A DNA stretch of 64,000 nucleotides from Fischerella sp. PCC 9605. GTDB lineage: Bacteria; Cyanobacteriota; Cyanobacteriia; Cyanobacteriales; Nostocaceae. Made by a program: the position numbers and the translations under genes. Each line of letters opens with the position of its first letter. Positions within the stretch are counted from its first letter, which is position 1. The DNA is taken from the NCBI RefSeq assembly GCF_000517105.1, contig NZ_KI912152.1:206528-270527 (forward strand). Reading direction: 5' to 3'. Below, one piece after another: positions 1 to 7,415 of this stretch. Below the pieces are notes generated by a model. That model did not search any database. It was not told the DNA's origin and worked only from the letters and a program-made list of their open reading frames with translations.

Positions 1-480
1 TGTTGATTCTGCTGGCAATACTATTGACTTTATGCTGAGTGCCAAAAGAGATAAACGAGCAGCTAAACGTTTCTTCTGCAAAGCTTTAAAGATAACTTGC
101 AATCAACTTCCTCGTGTAATTAATGTGGACAAAAACGCGGCTTATCCAACATCCATTGAAGAGTTGAAAGCCGAATCAACATTGACTCAAGCTTGTGAGT
201 TACGCCAAAACAAATATCTAAATAATCTTGTGGAGCAAGACCATAGGTTTATCAAGAAGTTAGTCAATCCTGGTCTTGGCTTCAAATCATTTCACACCGC
301 TAGAAGGACAATTATTGGTTATGAAATGATGAACACAATTAGAAAAGGACAGCTCCAAGGAGTGGCAAAAGGAGACATTTTAGGTCAAGTAGAATTCTTG
401 TCTCAAATTTTTGGAGTTGCTGCATAAATCAATCTTGCTTCCCAGCAGTTATCACTCCAAACATTTTTTGCAACAGAACC
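1..480 (+). mobile_element. IS6-family insertion sequence, right part
   Basis: Right-hand part of an IS6-like element that enters from beyond the window start. It holds the transposase C-terminus and ends at 480 with the terminal repeat at 462-480 (TTTTTTGCAACAGAACC). This closely resembles the TTTTTGCAACACAACC end of the complete IS6 copy at 5335-6174. The WD40 coding remnant starts at the very next base, so this insertion probably truncated that gene. Confidence 0.8.
2..427 (+). CDS. IS6-family DDE transposase, C-terminal part
   Basis: The reading frame is open from base 2, so the start lies outside the window. It encodes the C-terminal half of an IS6-type DDE transposase. Visible catalytic landmarks are NVDKNAAYP (second Asp) and VEQDHRFIK (Glu), followed by the family ending ...GYEMMNTIRKGQ. 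It is clearly related to, but not identical with, the full 236-residue transposase at 5390-6100. Only about 140 residues are visible. No function beyond transposition of its own element is expected. Confidence 0.85.
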   Translation, partial: VDSAGNTIDFMLSAKRDKRAAKRFFCKALKITCNQLPRVINVDKNAAYPTSIEELKAESTLTQACELRQNKYLNNLVEQDHRFIKKLVNPGLGFKSFHTARRTIIGYEMMNTIRKGQLQGVAKGDILGQVEFLSQIFGVAA

Positions 481-1284
481 GATTTTACTGAGGCAAGCTT
501 GCGTTGTGTCAATTTTTCTAGAGCTGATCTAGCTAAGTCTATTTTTCTCCAAATTTTCAGTAGTATTTTATCTGTAACATTTAATCCGAATGGACAACTT
601 TTAGCTATGAGTGACGCTTTAGGTAACGTTCACCTGTGGCAAGTTGATGATGTTCAACTACTTTTAACCTGTAAAGGACACAATGATTGGGTAAGATCAA
701 TAGTATTTTGTCCTGATGGTCAAACTCTAGCCAGTTGCAGTGATGACAAAACAATAAAACTCTGGAACGTTAGCAATGGTAAATGCCTTAAGGCTTTGCT
801 CGAACACACCCACTGGGTAAGATCAATCATCTTTAGCTCTGACGGACGAACTTTAGCCAGTGGTAGTGCTGACCAAACAGTGAAGTTATGGGATATCCGC
901 ACTGGTCAATGTTTCAAAACTTTAACGGGACACAATGGTTGAGTGCGTTCAGTTACCTTTAGCTCTGATGGTCAGACTATAGCTACTGGTAGTGGTGATC
1001 AGATGGTGAAATTGTGGAATGTTCATACTGGTGAATGTCTCAAAACGTTAATAGGACACACCAACATAGTAAGATCAGTTAATTTTAGTTCAGACAGTAA
1101 ATTTTTGATCAGTGGTAGCGAAGATGAGAGTATCAAGCTTTGGGATGTTGAAACAGGCGAATGCCTAAAAACTCTAACAGACAGACCTTACGAACGTATG
1201 AATATCACAGGCGTTACAGGTTTATCGGAAGCCGAAAAAGCCACGCTCAAAGCATTAGGCGCGATGGAAGATGAAAACTTGTAA
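481..1284 (+). pseudogene. WD40-repeat protein, 5'-truncated, with in-frame stop
   Basis: C-terminal remnant of a cyanobacterial WD40 protein of the NB-ARC/pentapeptide-WD40 kind. The frame runs from the IS6 boundary (DFTEASLRCVNFSRADLAKS) through about five WD repeats with GH...W...S and SDDKTIKLW motifs. It ends in [14 protein letters not shown]...KALGAMED, a tail I associate with this family. A TGA at 940-942 interrupts the frame where the repeat pattern GHNG-W-VRSV calls for Trp (TGG to TGA), and the same frame resumes at 943. Both the missing N-terminus and the nonsense codon indicate a dead gene. A sequencing error at 942 cannot be excluded. Confidence 0.8.
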
Positions 1285-1308
1285 AGTAGGAAATGATAAT
1301 TATCTTTT

Positions 1309-1632
1309 TCATGCCGTCAACGGCACATCTTCCCCTGGTAAAAAAGCTAAAACTATATTATCTTCTGGAATACCCCTGGCAATTAAATCTTCAATAATTC
1401 CAGCTTCCATGCCATCATATTCAATCCAAACCTTGCCATCATGCAGCGTCACATAAATTAAATTACCTCTTATCCGTCGCCCTCTATCCCAACCTACTTG
1501 CATGAGGGCATAACGGTTTTGAGTATCATCAAATATAGTATCCAGCCGAATGTTCCCGTGCGATGGTCGTAACTGCGCGTATTGTGCAATAACTTGTTTA
1601 ACTATTTGGCGATAGTGCGCGGTGGTATCCAT
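1309..1632 (-). CDS. xisI: XisI, fdxN-element excision controlling factor family
   Basis: 107-residue protein of the XisI family, named for control of fdxN-element excision in heterocyst-forming cyanobacteria. Family features are the start MDTTAHYRQIVKQVIAQYA, the central RYALMQVGWDRGRRI and the C-terminal IARGIPEDNIVLAF with an acidic/hydrophobic end. Length is normal for the family. It overlaps the end of xisH by 31 bases, so the two are probably co-translated. XisHI pairs are widespread in cyanobacteria and their molecular role is poorly known; here no fdxN element is visible nearby. The assignment rests on motif recognition. Confidence 0.93.
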   Translation of the reverse strand: MDTTAHYRQIVKQVIAQYAQLRPSHGNIRLDTIFDDTQNRYALMQVGWDRGRRIRGNLIYVTLHDGKVWIEYDGMEAGIIEDLIARGIPEDNIVLAFLPGEDVPLTA

Positions 1633-2066
1633 TGCTTTACCTCTGCCTTCTCTACATCTACAATAATTAATTTCAAGGGTAGGTCATTAATAACAAGTTC
1701 ACCTATCGGTTCGCTAAATATTTCATCATAGATAATATCGGTAATTGCCAAGTAAACTTCACGTCCTGGGTCAACTTTGTTTAGCAATAGTCGATAAAGA
1801 ATATACTGACCTAGAGCTTGTTCTAAATCACCAATCGCAGATTTACTTCTAAAGTCTTTTATTTCTATCGCAATTCGGCTATTTTCTCTTTCTGCCCCGA
1901 TGAAACGCCCCTGAATATTATTAATTTTATTAGATTTAGTTGCCCCAAGGTCTACAAATAAAAATCGCTCTCCGTAGGATATGACATAAGGATCAGCAGT
2001 AATATTCCAACCATCTTTAATAATCGCTTGTTTAACAATTTCATGAATTGCATCTCTTTGCGGCAC
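1602..2066 (-). CDS. xisH: XisH, fdxN-element excision controlling factor family
   Basis: 154-residue XisH. The sequence shows KDGWNITADPY, then an endonuclease-like core with IAIEIKDFRSKSAIGDLEQALGQY, in which E-x-K resembles a PD-(D/E)XK fold. The start is a GTG (VPQRDAIHEIVK...), which fits the usual XisH N-terminus. It lies directly upstream of xisI with an overlap. The family is needed with XisF and XisI for site-specific excision in Anabaena, but copies on plasmids are usually orphan pairs. Whether it acts as a nuclease, a toxin-antitoxin-like pair or an excision regulator is inference. Confidence 0.93.
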   Translation of the reverse strand: MPQRDAIHEIVKQAIIKDGWNITADPYVISYGERFLFVDLGATKSNKINNIQGRFIGAERENSRIAIEIKDFRSKSAIGDLEQALGQYILYRLLLNKVDPGREVYLAITDIIYDEIFSEPIGELVINDLPLKLIIVDVEKAEVKQWIPPRTIAK

Positions 2067-2108
2067 TATATTAATACCTCATCAGCTTCAAACCTCTGTA
2101 CTATAGCT

Positions 2109-2744
2109 TCAGTTCCTATTTCTCGTTAATTGCCCTAGTCGCTTTAACACACTCAAAACTGTATACAGTTCATTTCCTGGATTAAAAATGTAGAATAGCC
2201 GAGAAAAAGCATACTTTGGCGTTTCTTGTTTCACCAATTTCACAAATATAAAACTACCACCATTCGTGATTAGCCCGTAGGTTGGTTTGTCAGAGTTAGC
2301 GATCGCCAGCATATAAGCTAGAATTTGTGGTTTACCCACCTCCACAGAAAAAGCTGCCTGTTTAGACTCAATAACTACTACCACCAGCTGTTCAAACAAA
2401 ACTAAGACATCAATATTACCTTTGACAATTACACCTTCATCTTCTGCCGAAATTTCCACAGACTTTTCTGATTTAACGTGAAAGGGAGATAAGTAAAAGT
2501 CTGCTAAATCCAACAGTGGAGATAACACCACCATCTTGACGGTGTTTTCAAGTAGGGGAGAATACTTCAGTAAGTTTGAATAAGCTGCTTTAACTCGGTC
2601 AAGTCGTTGCTTTTCCGAGTCTGTTATTTCTGGTAAGTCTTTTTGCCACTCTGTAAAAAATTGGTCATCCTCAGTCATCACCAGACCAAATCTAGTTTCT
2701 AAGTCAAGCAGGCTAATATCTTTTGCTTGTATTGTTTGAACCAT
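2109..2744 (-). CDS. HsdR-N-like restriction endonuclease domain protein
   Basis: 211-residue stand-alone protein resembling the N-terminal nuclease domain of type I restriction R subunits. A PD-(D/E)XK-like core is visible as GNIDVLVLF (Asp) followed by VVVVIESKQAAFS (Glu-x-Lys), then the Gln-containing helix GKPQILAYMLAIA. There is no helicase part, so it is not a full HsdR; such short proteins are common in cyanobacteria. It lies 42 bases upstream of xisH in the same direction and may share its transcript. DNA binding or cleavage is inferred from the fold only. Confidence 0.75.
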   Translation of the reverse strand: MVQTIQAKDISLLDLETRFGLVMTEDDQFFTEWQKDLPEITDSEKQRLDRVKAAYSNLLKYSPLLENTVKMVVLSPLLDLADFYLSPFHVKSEKSVEISAEDEGVIVKGNIDVLVLFEQLVVVVIESKQAAFSVEVGKPQILAYMLAIANSDKPTYGLITNGGSFIFVKLVKQETPKYAFSRLFYIFNPGNELYTVLSVLKRLGQLTRNRN

Positions 2745-2764
2745 TGTTTATAAAGCTTTCGAGA

Positions 2765-3013
2765 CTAAGCAGATTTTTTTGTGCTTGGCTTCTTCTTTGA
2801 TTTGGCAATCGGCTGAGGTGGAATTTTCTGGGCTTTTGGTTTCGGGGGTCGGCATTTTTCACAAAATAATGGTCGAGAAGGATAGCAAATACGTTCAACC
2901 ACACCATTACATTCTTTACAGACAAAGCGATACACTTTTTGTCTAATCAGGCGAACGTGCGCTTTGACGTGAACTTCCTTTTTTTCCACTTGTGTCTGTC
3001 CCAATGAGTGCAT
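2765..3013 (-). CDS. Small zinc-ribbon-like hypothetical protein
   Basis: 82-residue basic protein with two cysteine pairs, FVCKECN and FCEKCRPP, about 20 residues apart, a typical zinc-ribbon layout. It is followed by a Lys/Pro-rich tail (KKKPSTKKSA). It lies 20 bases upstream of the HsdR-like gene on the same strand. I do not recognise a named family. Another minus-strand frame overlaps it at 2713-2925 but has no motif; the cysteine pattern decides for this frame. A nucleic-acid-binding role is plausible from charge and zinc ribbon, but unproven. Confidence 0.55.
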   Translation of the reverse strand: MHSLGQTQVEKKEVHVKAHVRLIRQKVYRFVCKECNGVVERICYPSRPLFCEKCRPPKPKAQKIPPQPIAKSKKKPSTKKSA

Positions 3014-3131
3014 CGTTAGGCTAATTTATCGAAATTTTTGGGGTTGTTGGAAAGGGTAGCGAGTTAGCGCAGATTTAAGAATTAGAGTATAACCCTAAAG
3101 TAACGGAGTACTATAAATTTGTATTTCCATT

Positions 3132-3174
3132 CATCATATATCAATATATGATGTCTCCATCTCCATATATGATG
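3132..3174 (+). promoter_or_regulatory. Palindrome cluster upstream of parA (operator or centromere candidate)
   Basis: Two perfect 10-base arms, CATCATATAT (3132-3141) and ATATATGATG (3144-3153), are separated by two bases. A third copy of the half-site ATATATGATG lies at 3165-3174, only 28 bases before the parA start. Position and symmetry fit an autoregulatory operator or a parS-like centromere of the first partition locus. No equivalent was found at the second parAB locus. Confidence 0.5.
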
Positions 3175-3201
3175 CTGAAATAACATTCCAAAAGTAAGGT
3201 C

Positions 3202-4017
3202 ATGCAAGTTCGACTAGCTGTAATTAGCAACGCTGGGGGAAGTGGTAAAACTACGCTTTCGGTACACTTGGCATACGAACTAGGTCTTCGCAGCCTCCTT
3301 GTAGCGCTCTTTGACCTCGACCCGCAAGGGTCATTGACCCTCTTTTGTGGTTTGCAACCGCCAGAGCCGGAACAAACGCTGGCTGCTGTGCTAAAAGATA
3401 ATTTTGACGGTTCTTGGCCTTTAACTCACTGCTGGAGCGAACACACTGATAAAGTGGTTATCTGTCAAGGTGGAATGGTATTGACTCAGACGGCGGATGA
3501 ACTAGTGCTGCACAAACGCGGAGCCTACCTTTTAGGAGACTGCTTAACTGACCATCCACTTGAGCATGACCTAATTATCTTTGATTGCCCAGCGACTCTT
3601 GGACCTTTGCCTTTGATGGCTCTGGCTGCTTGTACTCATGTCATTATTCCCGTACAACTGGAACCAAAATCAATTCAAGGAGCAGCTCATTTAATAGAGT
3701 GGTACTACTACCATTGTAAGCACTTACGCCTAAAACCATCTCCAGAAATTATCGGGTTTGTCCCCAACCAATATGATTCTCGACGGGGTACTCATCGGTA
3801 GATGTTGGCTGCATTACCAGAACAGTTGCAGCAGATAAATATTCGTGCGTTTCCTGAAATTCGGGATAGCGCCGAATTTGTTAATGCTAGCGGTCAAGGA
3901 TTGCCAATACATCTTTATCGCCCTAGCCATCCTGCTAAGGATGATTTTAAACAAATTACCTCTCAACTAGTAAATTTGATTGGAAAGCCAACTAATAAAA
4001 CCAAAAAAACAAAATAA
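3202..4017 (+). pseudogene. parA: ParA-type partition ATPase with in-frame amber stop
   Basis: ParA/MinD-type ATPase for plasmid segregation. Seen: deviant Walker A SNAGGSGKTTLSVHLA near residue 10, Walker A' FDLDPQGSLT, and Walker B-like LIIFDCPATLGPLPLMAL. A TAG at 3799-3801 splits the frame after SRRGTHR; the same frame continues with MLAALPEQLQQI...PEIRDSAEF to 4017. The break sits where this family normally has Gln (CAG to TAG). Without readthrough the product is a 199-residue truncated ParA lacking the C-terminal dimer/ParB-contact region, although a second in-frame ATG directly follows the stop. A parB gene begins 5 bases downstream. Either decay, suppression or a base-call error. Confidence 0.82.
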
Positions 4018-4022
4018 TATTT

Positions 4023-5153
4023 ATGTGCGCTCGTAAAACTCCTGACCTTACCAATTATTTTTCAGCAGCCAAGCAATCCCAGCAGTTATCTGAAGCTGAA
4101 GAAGAGATACAGCGATTAAGAGCAGAAATTGAAGAACTTCGTTCAAAAGGGTCGGCTGATTTGGAGGCGCATCTTAACGCACTGCGCGAGCAACTCCAAT
4201 CACAAACGGGTATCCTGTCCATTCCCATTGAACAAATTGAGCCAAACCGAGAACAACCCAGACAGACATTTTTATCTGAAAGTATTGAATCAATGTCCCG
4301 TTCTTTGGCGAATGATGGACAATTGGAACCAATTATTCTTGTTCAGCGAGAGAAGTTAGTTATATTCGATGGGGAACGGCGTTGGCGTAGTGCCAAAACG
4401 TTGGGTTGGCAGAATCTCCAAGCTGTAATCATTCCAGAACCTGAAAGCTTACATCGCAAAGCACTACTAACCTCCCTACACCGCGAAGACCTCAATCCCC
4501 TCGATAAGGCAGAAGCGATTGTCCGAGAAATAGCAAGCAACACCGATCTAGAATCTCAAGATATTCCTCGTATTCTCTCTACAGTGGTGCGGCGGCTGAA
4601 CGCACAAAAACGGATGAACTTTGTTGTAGAACTGATTACGGCTGACTCTCAAGAGCAACAGCAAGGTTTAGAAGATTTGGGGTTAAGTGATTCAGAAAAA
4701 GCAGTATTGGCATTATTGTTGGATTTACAGCTCAATCCCGCCTCTATTGATGCCAACATTTTCCCGATGCTGTCACTAGCATCAGACCTGAAAGCTGCTA
4801 TCAGAAGCGGATTAAAAGGCGTTCACGCAATGGCACTACAAAAACTTTCAGCAAAAAATTTAGGAGTTAGCGAAGAAGACGCGCAATCAATTAGGGTGGA
4901 TACAACGCAGGAAGTGATGACTAAGAAACTATCTGCTAGTGCTACCCGAAAATTAGTCTCGTCAGTCATAGAAAACCAAGCACAATCATCAACGCCTGCT
5001 GACAAAATTAAGCCAGTAGCAAAAGAGGCGCGTCGTCTGCAAAAACTTTCTTTAGAGTCGTTGAAGAAAGCTGAAAAAACTCAACTAGTGGAACTTCAAG
5101 AAGTTTTGCGTCAAAAGTTGGCAGAAATTGAAGAAGTTTTGAAGCAAAAGTAA
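4023..5153 (+). CDS. parB: ParB/RepB/Spo0J-family partition protein
   Basis: 376-residue DNA-binding partner of the upstream ParA. Order of parts: an N-terminal coiled coil (about residues 20-60, LSEAEEEIQRLRAEIEELR), the ParB nuclease-like domain with IEPNREQPRQTF, SLANDGQLEPI and FDGERRWRSAKTLGW, the LHREDLNPLDKAEAI segment, then a helix-rich C-terminus with a Lys/Glu-rich coiled coil. The long N-terminal coiled coil and the C-terminal extension make it larger than the 317-residue ParB at 14735-15688; the two loci are clearly different types. It starts 5 bases after parA, as expected for a par operon. Confidence 0.88.
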   Translation: MCARKTPDLTNYFSAAKQSQQLSEAEEEIQRLRAEIEELRSKGSADLEAHLNALREQLQSQTGILSIPIEQIEPNREQPRQTFLSESIESMSRSLANDGQLEPIILVQREKLVIFDGERRWRSAKTLGWQNLQAVIIPEPESLHRKALLTSLHREDLNPLDKAEAIVREIASNTDLESQDIPRILSTVVRRLNAQKRMNFVVELITADSQEQQQGLEDLGLSDSEKAVLALLLDLQLNPASIDANIFPMLSLASDLKAAIRSGLKGVHAMALQKLSAKNLGVSEEDAQSIRVDTTQEVMTKKLSASATRKLVSSVIENQAQSSTPADKIKPVAKEARRLQKLSLESLKKAEKTQLVELQEVLRQKLAEIEEVLKQK

Positions 5154-5192
5154 GAGTACCAATAGTTCTGCCTGTGTTGTCAGGGTTGGCGC

Positions 5193-5334
5193 TTACAAAT
5201 CAAAATCGAGTGTGAACGTCTCGTCGTCCGAAGCTTCTTGTTGCCGGGGTGTAGATGGAGTATCTTTTGGCTTACCTACAATATTTTCCTCTGTATCAAT
5301 TGGGGTTAAAACTGGTGTATGTGTGACTACTTGT
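5193..5334 (-). pseudogene. C-terminal fragment of an unknown gene cut by IS6
   Basis: An open minus-strand frame enters from the IS6 boundary at 5334 and stops with TAA at 5193-5195. It encodes about 46 residues including VVTHTPVLTPIDTEENI and the acidic end DDETFTLDFDL. The frame is open up to the exact IS end, so the gene was probably interrupted by the insertion. The rest is not found on the other side, where an IS5 remnant follows. Function unknown. Confidence 0.45.
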
Positions 5335-6174
5335 GGTTGTGTTGCAAAAACTTTTTAAGGGTAGAGCTTTCCCTATCAATCAGCTCTCGTTATGCAGCAA
5401 CTAGGAAAATTTGCTCCACGAATTTTGCTTGTGCCCGAATGTCTCTATCGACTCCGTTGATTTGTCCTTTGCGAATCATGTTCATTGCTTCATATCCCCT
5501 CAAAGTTCGCCTTGCTGTATTGAAGGAAGCAAACCCCATCCCTGGATTGACCAGGCGTTTAATGAAACGATGGTCTTGCTCGACAATATTATTGAGATAT
5601 TTGACTCTTCGCAATTCACTAGTTTTGGGGAGAGATTTGTCTGCATGGAGTAAATCGATGGCTTTGGGATAAGCCGCATTTTTATCGACATTAATGACTC
5701 GTGGCGAGGAGTTATGCACACAGTTCAAAGCCTTACGGAAGAATCGTTCTGCCGCACGTGCGTCTGTTTTGGCACTCAACATAAAGTCCAAAGTATTGCC
5801 TTGAGAATCTACTGCCCGGTACAGATATTTCCACTCACCCTTCACCTCAATATATGTCTCGTCAACCCGCCATGAATCATTAGTTGGTTTCAAGTGTGGT
5901 CTGCACCGCTTTTCCAGTTCGGGGGCATAAGCTTGAACCCAACGATACACCGTTGTATGGTCTACACTTAGTCCCCTCTCCAGCATCATCTCCTCTAGAT
6001 TACGGTACGAGAGTGGGTAGCGTAAATACCAACGCACGCACAGCAGGATAATGTCGGATTGGAAGTGACGCCACTTGAAGGGGTGCTTGCGGTTCATCAA
6101 CGGGATCAGTTTGGCTTTAGACAGTCTTCCCTAAGTATATCTACCAGACCCACTCCAGTTTTTGCAACACAACC
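5335..6174 (-). mobile_element. Complete IS6-family insertion sequence (840 bp)
   Basis: Perfect 17-base terminal inverted repeats: GGTTGTGTTGCAAAAAC at 5335-5351 and its complement at 6158-6174. They enclose one intact transposase gene. The 8 bases outside each end (CTACTTGT and TTGGAAAG) do not match, so there is no target duplication. This fits recombination or deletion after IS6 cointegrate formation; the flanks belong to two unrelated broken genes. Confidence 0.92.
5390..6100 (-). CDS. IS6-family transposase, full length
   Basis: 236-residue DDE transposase, normal length for IS6. Seen: N-terminal HTH-like region (LSYRNLEEMMLERGLSVDHTTVYRWV), then catalytic residues in WRVDETYIEVKGEWKYLYRA (Asp), RVINVDKNAAYP (Asp) and NNIVEQDHRFIKRL (Glu), and the usual C-terminal RRTLRGYEAMNMIRKGQ. 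It fills the element between the two terminal repeats. The gene looks intact, so this copy may be active and could mobilise the related partial copy at the left end of the window. Confidence 0.94.
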   Translation of the reverse strand: MMNRKHPFKWRHFQSDIILLCVRWYLRYPLSYRNLEEMMLERGLSVDHTTVYRWVQAYAPELEKRCRPHLKPTNDSWRVDETYIEVKGEWKYLYRAVDSQGNTLDFMLSAKTDARAAERFFRKALNCVHNSSPRVINVDKNAAYPKAIDLLHADKSLPKTSELRRVKYLNNIVEQDHRFIKRLVNPGMGFASFNTARRTLRGYEAMNMIRKGQINGVDRDIRAQAKFVEQIFLVAA

Positions 6175-6365
6175 TTGGAAAGTGGTCAAGCGTAAACCAG
6201 GTAAGGGTTTTAAAGTGTTGCCGGGCGCGTTGGATAGTGGAGAGAACTCTAGCTTGGTTGGTGCGCTATCGACGGTTGACTATTGATTATGAAACTCTAC
6301 CTGCCAGTTCAGAAGCTTTCATCTATACAGCTATGGTAAGGCTCATGCTCAGACAACTAGTGTAA
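6175..6365 (+). pseudogene. IS5-type transposase, C-terminal remnant
   Basis: Coding remnant right next to the IS6 end. One frame reads WKVVKRKPGKGFKVLPG, then the sense shifts by one frame to RARWIVERTLAWLVRYRRLTIDYE and ends LPASSEAFIYTAMVRLMLRQL. These are the C-terminal signature blocks (W.VERT.AWL..YRRL..DYE) of IS5/DDE_Tnp_1-type transposases. It is broken by the frameshift near 6220 and by the IS6 on its left. No matching left half is present. Confidence 0.7.
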
Positions 6366-6827
6366 CCATTTATACTTTCTCAACATCCTCTCAGAGGGGC
6401 GATCGCAAAGCAAGAGGGGTTAAGGACTTGCAAACAAATTGATGAGTATGCAAATAAGATTGCCACTAATTACTCCCGGTTCGCTCATTTTTTAGGTACT
6501 TAGAAAAAGTACGGAACGAAAGAATAAGGGTTTCAGCTTTTGTTCACCAGAGCGATCGCGCTTTGGCTTATATCCGTGACCAATACATTGGTTCAAAAGT
6601 ACTATAGATCGCATATCTTAAACCTTGATTAAAGCTAGATTTTTCAATTTTCCTAACTTGAAAAAAATGGGCGAACCGTCAGTTCTTATACAGGAATAAT
6701 ACGAAAATTTCCTGAATTTCACACCTCAAATCCCACACCAATAGGCCCAAGGTGCGAACGCTCTGGTTGCATCCAAGAAAGGAGTAGCGATACGCCTTTA
6801 TGCGTAATCGCTTCGCTTATCGCCCCT
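6366..6827. other. Non-coding stretch with HIP1 sites
   Basis: About 460 bases without a convincing gene. It holds several GCGATCGC-type octamers and AT-rich DNA. I see no RNA gene, terminator or palindrome worth naming. Confidence 0.4.
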
Positions 6828-7411
6828 CATTCCACCACCCCCAACACCCCCAGAATCTCCCTCACAGGTGCTTTTTCTGACTCTAACTGCTGAATTTGGG
6901 GCAACAGGCGTTTGGGGATGTAGTTGCTTTTGTAAATAGTCTTTCCTCCAGAATGAATCTGCCAGTCGTACCAAGCTTGCTGATACTGCTTACCGTTCTT
7001 CTTAGTTATAGTTCACCACTGTATTTTTCCCGTACCCTCGCCTCGACTCCGCCTTTTAGTACTAACAGTTGAGTGAACTGTTAGTACTTCAGAAGACTCC
7101 AACTCACACTCAACATTAGTACTAACAGTTGGGCTAACTGTTAGTACTGCTGGAACAGAAACAAAACCGTGTGGGTCAAACACTTCTTTAAATTTCTCCC
7201 AGTTCTCCCCCCAGTACACCAAACAGTGAGACTGTCGTGCAGGTAGCTTGGGCTGGTAGTTGGCATCGAGGAATTTGATTGTGCCCTTCCAAAAACACAC
7301 AGGCTGCACCTTCAACACCGGACTAAGCCAGTTAGTGTCAGTGGCGGCGCTTACTAGAGCGATCGCCTCACTCACCCGTCCAGCTTCCACCTCAGCTTGC
7401 AGCTTCTCCAT
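6828..7411 (-). pseudogene. N6-adenine DNA methyltransferase, C-terminal half (frameshifted, nonsense)
   Basis: Continuation of the adenine methyltransferase that begins upstream in another frame. It starts with the tail of the NPPY region (CPGKWMEKLQAEVEAGRV) and contains SAATDTNWLSPVL, QPVCFWKGTIKFLD and PARQSHCLVYWG...FKEVFDPHGF, the usual end of phage-type DNA N-6-adenine methyltransferases. A TGA at 7013-7015 follows GKIQW. The same frame then continues with a basic segment (QQAWYDWQIHSGGKTIYKS, YIPKRLLPQIQQLE) to a stop at 6828-6830, which looks like the original C-terminal domain. Two lesions, the C8 frameshift at 7433-7440 and this stop, make activity doubtful. Confidence 0.7.
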
Positions 7412-7415
7412 CCAC

